Source of the DNA: Roseicyclus marinus
GTDB lineage: Bacteria > Pseudomonadota > Alphaproteobacteria > Rhodobacterales > Rhodobacteraceae
NCBI RefSeq assembly: GCF_030163795.1
Contig: NZ_JASJOF010000007.1
Location: 124,001-188,000 of the forward strand
Length of the DNA: 64,000 nt
Direction: 5' to 3'
Part shown: positions 15,935 through 24,092 of the stretch, in pieces
How positions within the stretch are numbered: position 1 is the first letter of the stretch
Layout of the letters: every line of letters begins with the position of its first letter
Notes under the pieces: model-generated
Database searches by the model: none
Seen by the model: only the letters and a program-made list of their open reading frames with translations
What the model was told of the DNA's origin: nothing
Position numbers and translations under genes: made by a program

Positions 15935-18900
15935 ATCAGTACTCTGCACCTCAAGGTTTCAACCCCGCAGAAAAGTATCAATCACAGATACCAGCGATCC
16001 AAACTCTGGTGGCGCTAGGCTTCCAGCCCTTGTCACAGGCGAGAGTCGATCAGCTGCGGGGGAAACCCCGCAACGTGATCCTCGACGACATCGTTGTGGA
16101 GCAGATGCTGAAGCTCAACAGCTACAGCTATCGCGGCAAGACCTATTCCTTCGATCTGGAAGACGCTCACGAGGCGCTACGCCGCCTCAAGCCGACCCCT
16201 GACAAACTCAAGGGGCTGAAGGGCACGAACCAGGACATCTATGATCTCTTGGTTCTGGGCACGACGATTTCCAAGGCGATTGAAGGTGATAGCAAGAGCT
16301 ATTCCTTCAAGTACATCGACTGGGAGACACCCGAGAACAACGTCTTCCATGTGACGGCGGAGATGAGTGTCGAGCGGACGGCCAGTACCAAGCCAAGTCG
16401 CTGCGATATCGTCTGTTTCGTGAACGGCATTCCGTTCATCGTGATTGAGAACAAGCGCCCTACGGAGTCGCTCAAGAAAGCCGACAGCCAGCTGATCGGA
16501 TATCAGAACGAAGACAACATCCCGCAGCTCTTTCACTACGCCCAACTGCTTATGAGCATGAAGCGGCAGGAAGCTCGCTATGCCACCGTGGGCACGCCGC
16601 GCAAGTTTTGGCAAACTTGGCGCAATGAAGAGGATCAGGACGCGGATATCTTCGCCGCGATCAATCGCCCGCTGAGTGCAGAGGAAAAGAACGCTGTCTT
16701 CTCCGGTTACTTGGCCGATGCACAGGGCTTCTTCGAGGAGCTGGCAGCGGGAGGGGAGAGGTCGATCAGTGAGCAGGATCGCGCCATCTATGCGATGTGC
16801 CGCCCAAAACGCCTTCTCGACCTTGTGCGCCGGTTCACGGTTTTCGATGGAGGGGTGCGCAAGATCGCCCGTCATCAGCAATTTTTCAGCATCAGAATAG
16901 CCCTCGCTCGACTGAAAGGTTTCGATCTGGAAGGGCGTCGCAAAGGCGGCGTGATCTGGCACACGCAAGGCTCAGGGAAGAGCCTGACGATGGTGATGCT
17001 TGGGCGCGCTCTTGCTCTCGACAAGGACGTGAAGAACCCCCGTATCCTGATCGTCACGGATCGCGATGACCTGGACAAGCAGATCAAGGGGACGTTCAAG
17101 TCCTGCGACCTTGAACCCGTGCGAGCAGCCACGGGGGCAAATCTGATCGAGCTGATCAGGAACCGCACGCCTTTGGTCACGACGATCATCAACAAGTTCG
17201 ATACCGCCATGAAGGCGGGCGACTTCAAGGACGACAGCGCTGACATTTTCGTTCTCGTCGATGAAAGCCACCGCAGCCAGACAGGCCGCTATGGCGGACA
17301 CGGCAAGTTCGCCCTGAAGATGCGGCGCATCTTGCCGAACGCCTGTTATCTCGGCTTCACCGGCACACCGCTCTTGAAGAAGGACAAGAACACCCTCGAT
17401 ACGTTTGGGGGGCTGATCCACAAATATACGATTGATCAGGCAGTGAAGGACGAAGCTGTTGTCCCGTTGCTCTACGAAGGGCGCTTGGTTGAGCAGCAGG
17501 TCAGCGGCGATGTCGTCGATACATGGTTCGACAAGATCAGCGAGGGGCTGACGGAAAAGCAGAAAGCTGATCTGAAGCGAAAATTCTCGCGCATGGATGC
17601 CTTGTCAAAGACGAGCCAAGCCATCCGCGCTAAGGCGTTCGATATCTCAGAGCACTTCCGCCAGTATTGGCAGGGCACAGGTTTCAAGGCGCAACTGGTG
17701 GCACCTTCAAAGGCCGCTGCAGTGCGCTTCAAGGAGGTTCTCGACGAAATAGGCCATGTGACGAGCGAGATCATCATCTCCGCCCCTGACGACAAGGAAG
17801 GGAACGAGGAGGTCGATCAGGAATCCAAGGACTTGGTGCGCAAGTTCTGGGACAAGATGATGGCCAAGCACAAAACCGAGGACGAGTACAATCGCCAGAT
17901 CATCGACGCCTTCAAGGGTTCAGGCGATCCCGAAATCCTGATTGTCGTCTCGAAGCTTCTGACTGGCTTCGACGCTCCGCGCAACACGGTGCTCTATGTG
18001 TGCAAGCCGTTGCGGGAACATAATCTTCTTCAAGCCATCGCCCGTGTGAACCGTCTCTATGAGGACGACGACAAGGAGAAGCAGTTCGGTTTCATCGTCG
18101 ATTATGAAGGGTTGCTTGGCGAGCTCGACGCAGCGCTTACAACCTACAGCGCTTTCGAAGGTTTCGACGGCGAGGATGTTGCCGGATCGCTGCACGACAT
18201 TCGCGAGGAAATCCGCAGGCTGCCGCAGCTGCACGACCAGCTCTGGGATGTTTTCAAGGAGGTTCGCAACAAGAAGGACATGGAGCAGTTCGAGCAGCTC
18301 TTGGCGGATGATGCCAAGCGGGAAGACTTCTACTCTCGACTGAAGGACTATGGTCGCTGCCTGCACATCTCGCTGTCCTCCGAGAAGCTCTATGACGTGT
18401 TCGACGAGGCGGCGGTCGCCACCTTCACGAAAGATTGGAAAGCCTTCTCAGAGCTGAAGCGTTCCGTTCAGCTACGCTATCAGGAAACCGTCGATGTGAA
18501 GGAGTTCGAGCCCAAGATTCAAAAGTTGCTCGACGATCATGTCACGGCAAAACCTGCCGAGGTCATCATCGACCTGGTGAACATCAACGATCCTGACGCT
18601 CTGAACGCCGTGATCGAAGAAGAAGGCACGACCGCCGCTTCCAAGGCAGACCGCATTGCAAGCGCCACCAAACGCACGATCACGGAAAAGATGGAGGAAG
18701 ACCCTTCCTTCTACAGGCAGTTCTCCGAGATGCTGGCGGAAACGATCCGCGATTACCGCGAGAAGCGGATTTCGGAGAAGGACTACCTCAAGACAGTCAT
18801 GGACTTGGCGGGGCGCGTTGCGCGCCGTGATCATGGCCGAGACATGCCCGAAAGCATCAAGGGCGACACGGACGCTCAAGCCGTCTTCGGCGTCCTTGAG

Positions 18901-19161
18901 CCTATCCTGAAGGAGATCAACGGCGGCGTTGAGGATACGGTGACAGCCGATGTCGCGCGGTCGATCATCGGGATCGTCAAGGATCACCACATCGTCGATG
19001 TCTGGTCGAACGAGATGGCGCAGAACAACATGCGCAACGCCATCGACGACTACTTCTTCGATGTCGTGCGCGACGAGAAGGGCATCGACATTCCCCTCGA
19101 CCTTCTCGACGACATCGAGCTGCGGATTATGGATATCGCGCGGGCGAGGTTCCCCGGATGA
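15931..19161 (+). CDS. hsdR: Type I restriction endonuclease subunit HsdR
   Basis: 1076 residues, typical of HsdR. The N-terminal PD-(D/E)xK nuclease shows CDIVCFVNGIPFIVIENKRP (Asp, then E-x-K). The Superfamily 2 motor has Walker A HTQGSGKSLTM, the DEAD-type box VDESHRS, motif III GFTGTPLL and motif VI QAIARVNRLYE. It translocates DNA and cleaves unmodified DNA away from the site. The C-terminal helical domain would contact the methyltransferase. It is coupled by ATGA overlaps on both sides. Confidence 0.93.
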   Translation: MNQYSAPQGFNPAEKYQSQIPAIQTLVALGFQPLSQARVDQLRGKPRNVILDDIVVEQMLKLNSYSYRGKTYSFDLEDAHEALRRLKPTPDKLKGLKGTNQDIYDLLVLGTTISKAIEGDSKSYSFKYIDWETPENNVFHVTAEMSVERTASTKPSRCDIVCFVNGIPFIVIENKRPTESLKKADSQLIGYQNEDNIPQLFHYAQLLMSMKRQEARYATVGTPRKFWQTWRNEEDQDADIFAAINRPLSAEEKNAVFSGYLADAQGFFEELAAGGERSISEQDRAIYAMCRPKRLLDLVRRFTVFDGGVRKIARHQQFFSIRIALARLKGFDLEGRRKGGVIWHTQGSGKSLTMVMLGRALALDKDVKNPRILIVTDRDDLDKQIKGTFKSCDLEPVRAATGANLIELIRNRTPLVTTIINKFDTAMKAGDFKDDSADIFVLVDESHRSQTGRYGGHGKFALKMRRILPNACYLGFTGTPLLKKDKNTLDTFGGLIHKYTIDQAVKDEAVVPLLYEGRLVEQQVSGDVVDTWFDKISEGLTEKQKADLKRKFSRMDALSKTSQAIRAKAFDISEHFRQYWQGTGFKAQLVAPSKAAAVRFKEVLDEIGHVTSEIIISAPDDKEGNEEVDQESKDLVRKFWDKMMAKHKTEDEYNRQIIDAFKGSGDPEILIVVSKLLTGFDAPRNTVLYVCKPLREHNLLQAIARVNRLYEDDDKEKQFGFIVDYEGLLGELDAALTTYSAFEGFDGEDVAGSLHDIREEIRRLPQLHDQLWDVFKEVRNKKDMEQFEQLLADDAKREDFYSRLKDYGRCLHISLSSEKLYDVFDEAAVATFTKDWKAFSELKRSVQLRYQETVDVKEFEPKIQKLLDDHVTAKPAEVIIDLVNINDPDALNAVIEEEGTTAASKADRIASATKRTITEKMEEDPSFYRQFSEMLAETIRDYREKRISEKDYLKTVMDLAGRVARRDHGRDMPESIKGDTDAQAVFGVLEPILKEINGGVEDTVTADVARSIIGIVKDHHIVDVWSNEMAQNNMRNAIDDYFFDVVRDEKGIDIPLDLLDDIELRIMDIARARFPG

Positions 19162-19874
19162 ATGCCGAGGTTCTTGAGGCAAGCTTCGGCAGTGAGACGA
19201 TCCGTTTTTCTGTCGTGAGGCGGGTTCGTAAAACCCTGTCAATAAGCGTCTTGCCCGACCAGCGGGTCGAGGTTGTCGCGCCCGAAGACGCGAGCTCTGA
19301 ACGCATCATAGAAAAGGTACGTAAACGCGCGCCGTGGATTTGCAAGCAGCTGCGCTACTACGACCAGTTCCAGCCCAAAACGCCAGAACGGCGTTATATC
19401 GGTGGCGAGACCCACCTGTACTTAGGTCGCCAATATAAGCTTAAAGTGGTCCCTGGGATACAGAACGCCGTCAAGATGCAGCGCGGTCGTCTGATGGTTT
19501 TGAGCACCAAGCCAAGTCGATCCGCCCACACCCGTGAGCTCGTGCGAGACTGGATGTTGCAGCGTGCCCAGATCAAATTCGCGGAACGCTTGGACATCTG
19601 TCGAGGGCGCTTTCCAGACCCCGAGAAGGTCGTTCCGAACAGCATTATCATTCGAGAGCTGAATTTGCGGTGGGGATCAATGACAGGGCGGCGCAATTTG
19701 ATTCTCAACCGGGCGCTGATCGGGGCCTCCACGGAGTCCATTGACTATGTCATTACCCACGAACTGTGCCATATTCCACATCCCCATCATGGACCTGCTT
19801 TCTTCGGGCTACTGGCGCACGTGATGCCCGAATGGGAAGAACGAAAGCTCAGACTTGAGCGACAACTCGCCTGA
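19158..19874 (+). CDS. YgjP/M48-like metallopeptidase of the RM operon
   Basis: 238 residues. The C-terminal zinc motif is THELCHIPHPHHGPAFF (HExxH plus a downstream His pair), after LNLRWGSMTGRRNLILN, the usual YgjP/DUF45 lead-in. It begins inside the hsdR stop (ATGA). Such peptidases are commonly found next to type I RM genes, but their substrate is not established; turnover of HsdR or of another partner is a guess. This is the last gene of the RM cluster. Confidence 0.8.
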   Translation: MNAEVLEASFGSETIRFSVVRRVRKTLSISVLPDQRVEVVAPEDASSERIIEKVRKRAPWICKQLRYYDQFQPKTPERRYIGGETHLYLGRQYKLKVVPGIQNAVKMQRGRLMVLSTKPSRSAHTRELVRDWMLQRAQIKFAERLDICRGRFPDPEKVVPNSIIIRELNLRWGSMTGRRNLILNRALIGASTESIDYVITHELCHIPHPHHGPAFFGLLAHVMPEWEERKLRLERQLA

Positions 19875-20248
19875 CCGCAGAGTTCAGAACGCCCTTGTGA
19901 CCTCGGTGAGTTTTGCGCGACGCCAGTCGCTTCGATGGGTAAAAATGTGACAAAAATGCCGCATCGCGGGAAAAACGTATCTGTCTCCAGCATTAAATCT
20001 GGTATTCCTGCAGAATTTTCACAGGCGGCTTTTCGTTTTTTTCGCATCGCATGTCGTTGGGTTCGGTGACCTCTCGCAGCCAACGAACCTTGATCGGCGA
20101 GGTGAATTTATGTCTTTGACCTATGGATTTTCGCAGCGGAAATTCACGAATTTTCGCAAATGGAACCATGCGAGGCTTCGTCGAGTGCCTCCTTGTCGAT
20201 TACTTTGTTGGGGAGCAACACTCGTGCATCTGACGAAGCCAGGACGAC
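19875..20248. other. Intergenic stretch before the integration module
   Basis: About 370 bases, richer in A+T than the flanking genes. An ORF track frame opens at 20110 in the integrase frame, but its residues 1-118 have no integrase character, so it is treated as non-coding. Short inverted repeats occur (CGTTGG/CCAACG around 20050-20090). It probably contains the xis-int promoter and may contain integrase arm sites. Confidence 0.45.
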
Positions 20249-20470
20249 TTGGGGCCTTACGCTGTGCGCTCAATCACTCCCTTGTTCGCCAACGAACGAA
20301 CTGCTGCGCTCCTTCTCGACATGAAGCCTGCAGAATTTCGATCCTTAGTGAGGCAAGGCGTTCTGCCAAAGCCAATGGCAATCGGAGGTCTCGAGCGTTG
20401 GGACGTGGAGCAACTTCGAGCGATTGTTACTGGCAGGATGGCAGCGGGAATTGGATTAATAGAATGGTAA
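20249..20470 (+). CDS. Excisionase/AlpA-like DNA-binding protein
   Basis: 73 residues from TTG 20249, with AGGACG upstream; GTG at 20264 is an alternative. The sequence TAALLLDMKPAEFRSLVRQG, then LPKPMAIGGLERWDVEQL has the winged-helix pattern of excisionase and AlpA-type proteins: a short helix-turn-helix and a wing before an acceptor strand. Its TAA overlaps the integrase ATG, so the two are coupled. Excisionases bind near the attachment site and steer the integrase towards excision. Confidence 0.72.
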   Translation: MGPYAVRSITPLFANERTAALLLDMKPAEFRSLVRQGVLPKPMAIGGLERWDVEQLRAIVTGRMAAGIGLIEW

Positions 20471-21495
20471 GCCGCAAGAAATTTCTTTGGCAACACCCGG
20501 CGGGTCGCTGGTATGTGCGCAAATACCTAAATCGTAAGATGGTCTATCTGGGGCGGATCACAGCAGACGAAGGTAGCGCCGAATTTGATCGACAGTATTG
20601 GGAAATCGTAAGTGGCAAGAGGGCTGCCGCGAAGACGTCTTGGGGCACACTTATTGATGATATGCTGGAAACCGATAAGTGGGCCAGCCTTTCTCCGCGG
20701 TACCGTAAAGACCTTGAACTGGTTTTCGAGTATCTCAGGAACAAGATCGGTGACGCAGACGTGGCCCGCCTCAGTCAAGCCGATATTTACGATGCAATGG
20801 AAAAGAACCGCCACCGCATTCGTTTTGCAAACTACATTCCAACGGCGGTGAGCATGTTGTCCAAGCTGGCGATCCGCAAGCGTTGGCGCAAGGATAACCC
20901 GGCAATCGACATTGAACCGCTCAAGGTTCCAAAGAGCCGACAGAAACCACACTTGCCGTGGACGGATTGGGCAGTGGAGAAGATGCGAAATGAAGGCAAG
21001 GCTTTGCCTCTGCTGATCTTCGAAATCGGCGTCGGTAGCGTCCAGCGTCCTGGCGATTGGGTCGAGTTTCTATGGGGTGACTATGACGGCTGGCACCTTG
21101 AGTTGAGCCAGAACAAGACCAAGGTTGACCTGAGACTGCCATGTACTCCGCAATTGAAGGCAGCGCTGGACCGTCACAAGGCTTGCCTCGGGTTTGAGCC
21201 GCATCCGTCGCGCCATATCCTCACTCGCACCGATGGCTCCGCAATGGATTATCACGCGATGGCTCGTATCATGATCAACGAACGCAAGCGGCTTGGCCTG
21301 ATGGCCTACGATCAACACGCGTTGCGCTATCGCGGGGTGATGGAGCTGGCTTGGTCGGGTTGCTCTGACGACGAAATCGCTAGTTACAGCGGTCACACGT
21401 CTAAAGCGATGATCATCAAATATGCTGGGCTTGCTCGTCAGATCATGCGTGCGACTTCGGCGGCGGAGAAAAGGAAGCTATGGGCGCGGCTATAG
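20464..21495 (+). CDS. int: Tyrosine recombinase/integrase of the island
   Basis: 343 residues from ATG 20464, overlapping the xis stop. An N-terminal DNA-binding part (AP2/SAM-like, about 1-155) precedes the catalytic domain. The catalytic set is readable: Arg195 (SVQRPGDWV), His285 and Arg288 (DQHALRYRG), His311 (SGHTSKAM) and nucleophile Tyr320 (IIKYAGLA). The gene ends 87 bases from the tRNA-Cys 3' end, which fits integration into that tRNA. Site specificity is inferred from this position. Confidence 0.88.
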   Translation: MVSRKKFLWQHPAGRWYVRKYLNRKMVYLGRITADEGSAEFDRQYWEIVSGKRAAAKTSWGTLIDDMLETDKWASLSPRYRKDLELVFEYLRNKIGDADVARLSQADIYDAMEKNRHRIRFANYIPTAVSMLSKLAIRKRWRKDNPAIDIEPLKVPKSRQKPHLPWTDWAVEKMRNEGKALPLLIFEIGVGSVQRPGDWVEFLWGDYDGWHLELSQNKTKVDLRLPCTPQLKAALDRHKACLGFEPHPSRHILTRTDGSAMDYHAMARIMINERKRLGLMAYDQHALRYRGVMELAWSGCSDDEIASYSGHTSKAMIIKYAGLARQIMRATSAAEKRKLWARL

Positions 21496-21499
21496 CGGC

Positions 21500-21525
21500 G
21501 AACGGAACATGACCGGAACAGGAAC
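21500..21525. promoter_or_regulatory. Cluster of GAAC repeats near the attachment site
   Basis: Four GAAC words start at 21500, 21505, 21516 and 21522. The middle two are spaced GAAC-N7-GAAC (21505-21519), which on the minus strand is GTTC-N7-GTTC, the alphaproteobacterial LexA pattern. They could be a LexA box or, by location, arm-type or core sites for the integrase or excisionase. No gene downstream in either direction is obviously controlled by it. Confidence 0.4.
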
Positions 21526-21582
21526 TTGATACCCGAGGTGATACCCCAATGAACACAGTCAGCACTAACCCGTTGAAAATAA

Positions 21583-21656
21583 TGGAGGCGAGTACCGGAA
21601 TCGAACCGGTCTTCACGGATTTGCAATCCGGTGCGTAACCACTCCGCCAACTCGCC
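21583..21656 (-). tRNA. tRNA-Cys (GCA), island attachment site
   Basis: 74 bases on the minus strand. The acceptor stem GGCGAGT pairs with ACTCGCC, the T-arm reads GGTTCGATTCC, and the anticodon loop TTGCAAA gives anticodon GCA. The CCA end is encoded (21583-21585). The 3' end faces the integrase, so the element joins at this end and leaves the tRNA complete. The duplicate of the 3' sequence that would mark the other end is not in the window. Confidence 0.93.
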
Positions 21657-21807
21657 GCCGGGTGTGGCGTGTGACGTATCCCAAGCGGGGAGACTGCGCA
21701 AGCCGCGATAGGGGTTCATCGTCGCATAGGTCCACGCCGCCGTTGCGCACCCGGGCGGGCTGTGCCAAGACGTTTTCAGGAAAACTATACGGAATGGTTC
21801 AGTTCCC

Positions 21808-22461
21808 ATGGCTGACTTCGCAGAGCGCCGCCGCACGATGGTCGACACACAGGTTCGTCCGTCGGATGTGACCAGTTTCACCGTCATCGACGCCATGTTG
21901 GTCGTCCCGCGCGAGGCCTTCGTGCCCGCCGCGTCGCGCGATCTGGCCTATGTCGGCGGCCCCGTTTCGTTGAGCGGCGGGCGTCAGTTGATGGAGCCGC
22001 GCACGATCGCCAAGATGCTGAACGCGCTGGAGGTCACGCCGAAGGATCTGGTGCTCGAGATCGGGCCGGGCACGGGCTATACCACCGCGCTTCTGGCGCG
22101 GATGGCCGAGGCCGTGGTCGCGGTCGAGGAGGACGAGGCGCTGGCCCGCGAGGCGGAAGCCGCGCTGTTGGCGCAGGGCGCGGACAATGCCGCCGTCCTG
22201 ACCGGCCCGCTGGTCGAGGGGTCGGCCCGCAACGCCCCCTATGACGCCATCGCGGTCTTTGCCGGTGTCGAGGAGATTCCGCAGGCTATCTTGGACCAGT
22301 TGAAGGACGGGGGCCGTATCGTTGCCGTCTTCATGCAGGGGGCACTGGGCGAGGCACGGCTGGGCGTGAAGGCGCGTGGCAAGGTGTCGTGGCAGATGGA
22401 ATTCAACGCGACGGCTCCCGTGCTGCCGGGCTTTGCGCGGGCACCGAGTTTCGTATTTTGA
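21808..22461 (+). CDS. Protein-L-isoaspartate O-methyltransferase family protein
   Basis: 217 residues. A Rossmann-type methyltransferase with AdoMet loop VLEIGPGTGYTTALLA and the PCMT-type front segment REAFVP and QLMEPRTIAKML. The true enzymes repair isoaspartyl residues in aged proteins. In this genus-type context the gene precedes tolC and is often annotated only as family-level, so the repair activity is not proven. It ends with a short GC hairpin (22462-22476) and is followed by tolC after 74 bases. Confidence 0.85.
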   Translation: MADFAERRRTMVDTQVRPSDVTSFTVIDAMLVVPREAFVPAASRDLAYVGGPVSLSGGRQLMEPRTIAKMLNALEVTPKDLVLEIGPGTGYTTALLARMAEAVVAVEEDEALAREAEAALLAQGADNAAVLTGPLVEGSARNAPYDAIAVFAGVEEIPQAILDQLKDGGRIVAVFMQGALGEARLGVKARGKVSWQMEFNATAPVLPGFARAPSFVF

Positions 22462-22476
22462 GGCGCGCCACGCGCC
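22462..22476 (+). other. GC hairpin after the pcm-like gene
   Basis: GGCGCG-CCA-CGCGCC directly after the stop codon, without a T-tract. It may slow exonuclease decay or act as a weak terminator before tolC. Confidence 0.35.
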
Positions 22477-22535
22477 GGGGTTCCACAGGCGGGATCCGTG
22501 AGCGGCCGAACGGGGCCAGGTGACGGGGTGAGGCG

Positions 22536-23921
22536 ATGATGGGCAGGGTTTCGAGGATCGGGCGGGGTATCGCCGCGGCGGTGGCGCTGGCGCTGATGCT
22601 GCCGGGGGCGGCGCATGCCGACAGCTTGCGGCAGGTTTTGGCGGATGCCTATGCCAATTCACAACTGCTGGAGCAGAACCGCTACCTGTTGCGGATCGAA
22701 GACGAGGGCGTGAACCAAGCCTATGCGGCGCTCCTGCCGACGGTCAATTTCGTCGCCTCCACCTCGCGCGATCTGGTGGCGGATACGACCACCACGACCT
22801 TCCGGCTGCTGGGCGAGCTGACGATCTACCAAGGCGGGTCGCGGATCGCCGCGCGGCAGGGCGCGGAGGCGGCGGTCAATGCCGCGCGCCAGCAACTGGT
22901 CGCGCTGGAGCAGCAGGTGCTGCTGGATGCGGTCACCGCCTATCTGGAGGTCTGGGAAGCGGCGCAGATCGTGGGCGTGCGCGAACGCAACGTGCGGGTC
23001 CTGACCGAGCAGCTCCGCGCGGCGCGCGACCGGTTCGAGGTGGGCGAGGATACGCGCACCGATGTGGCGCAGGCCGAATCGCAGCTGGCCACGGCACGCT
23101 CGGCCCTGGCCGCCGCCCAAGGCACGCTGGAGATCGCGCGGGAATTGTTCAACATCGCGGTGGGGCGCTACCCCAACGGCCTGCCCGATCCGGGCGGTCT
23201 GCCGCGGCTTCCGGCGTCGGAAGAGGCGGCGCAGCAATTGGCCCGTCAGGTGCATCCCTCCGTTCTGGCGCGCCAGTTCGAGGTGACGGCGGCGGAATTC
23301 GGGGTCGAGGAGGCGCGGGGCGCCACCCGGCCCAACATCACGCTCGACCTGTCGCGCGGGGAGACCACCAGCGCGCCGACGGCCCGGCAAGAGGGCAACA
23401 GCGCCAGCATCGGCCTGACCCTGACGCAACCGATCTATCGCGGCGGGCAACTTGCTTCGCTGGAGCGGCAGGCGCTGGCACAGGTCGAGGCGGTGCGGTT
23501 CGGCCTGAACCAGCAGGTGCTGATCAATTTGCAGAACCTCGGCAATGCCTATGCGCGGCTGCGCATCGCCACGGCGCAGATCCAGGCCTCGGATCAGCGG
23601 ATCCGTGCGGCGCAGCTGGCCTTCGAGGGTGTGCGTGAAGAGGCTTCGCTGGGCGCGCGGACCACGCTTGACGTGCTGGATGCCGAGCAGGACCTGCTGG
23701 AGGCGCGGATTGGCCGGATTGAGGCGCAATCGGATCTTTACGCGGCCTCCTATGGGATTCTAGCGGCGTCGGGGCTGATGACGGTCGCGCATCTGGAGCT
23801 TCCGGTGCCGGAATATGACGTGGGCGCCTATTCGACCGCCTTTCCCGGGGGGCGGCCGCGTGTCGCCTCGCCGCAGGGAGACCGTTTGGACACGCTGTTG
23901 CAGGCGATCGGGCGCGACTGA
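22536..23921 (+). CDS. tolC: TolC-family outer membrane channel protein
   Basis: 461 residues with a signal peptide (residues 1-28, ending GAAHA). The repeated TolC-type helical halves are visible: an early ELTIYQGGSRIAARQG and later LTQPIYRGGQLASLERQAL, the paired segments that build the alpha-helical barrel. It forms the outer-membrane exit duct for type I secretion and RND efflux. It follows the pcm-like gene closely and is likely co-transcribed; its cognate inner-membrane partners are elsewhere. Confidence 0.9.
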   Translation: MMGRVSRIGRGIAAAVALALMLPGAAHADSLRQVLADAYANSQLLEQNRYLLRIEDEGVNQAYAALLPTVNFVASTSRDLVADTTTTTFRLLGELTIYQGGSRIAARQGAEAAVNAARQQLVALEQQVLLDAVTAYLEVWEAAQIVGVRERNVRVLTEQLRAARDRFEVGEDTRTDVAQAESQLATARSALAAAQGTLEIARELFNIAVGRYPNGLPDPGGLPRLPASEEAAQQLARQVHPSVLARQFEVTAAEFGVEEARGATRPNITLDLSRGETTSAPTARQEGNSASIGLTLTQPIYRGGQLASLERQALAQVEAVRFGLNQQVLINLQNLGNAYARLRIATAQIQASDQRIRAAQLAFEGVREEASLGARTTLDVLDAEQDLLEARIGRIEAQSDLYAASYGILAASGLMTVAHLELPVPEYDVGAYSTAFPGGRPRVASPQGDRLDTLLQAIGRD

Positions 23922-24092
23922 GGCGGCGTGATCCGGCCCCGGGCGCGGCAGTCGGGACAGCGAGCTATCCGTTGTGCGGTGAAGCGGTTCCGGCTATGGT
24001 CCGGGGCAAGCCCCCCGGGTCGAGGGGACGTGCGTTCCGGTCGTGACTTCTGCGCCATGCGGGGTATTCGTCCGGTCGAGGAGTGAGCGGTC

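Larger units (their letters stand above)
1..21582. mobile_element. Right part of an integrated mobilizable genomic island (defence island)
   Basis: Everything from the left edge to the 3' end of the tRNA-Cys gene looks like one acquired element. It carries mobilization genes, CBASS, ArdC, a type I RM cluster, an excisionase-like gene and a tyrosine integrase that ends 87 bases from the tRNA. Genes to the right are ordinary core genes. No conjugative type IV secretion gene is seen, so by content it is an integrative mobilizable element. The left end and second attachment repeat lie outside the window. The limits are inferred from gene content and integrase position. Confidence 0.8.

Noticed and set aside
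20110..20463. N-terminal extension of the integrase frame by 118 residues
   Set aside because: The extension reads as low-similarity sequence with no integrase motif, and it overlaps the excisionase-like gene. The ATG at 20464 sits in the overlap with that gene and gives a normal-length recombinase.
1..21582. Type IV secretion or coupling protein genes
   Set aside because: None found between the mob genes and the integrase, so the island is not called self-conjugative; such genes could lie left of the window.
22659..23729. Minus-strand 356-residue frame opposite tolC
   Set aside because: tolC on the plus strand has a signal peptide and the paired TolC repeats; the antisense frame has none.
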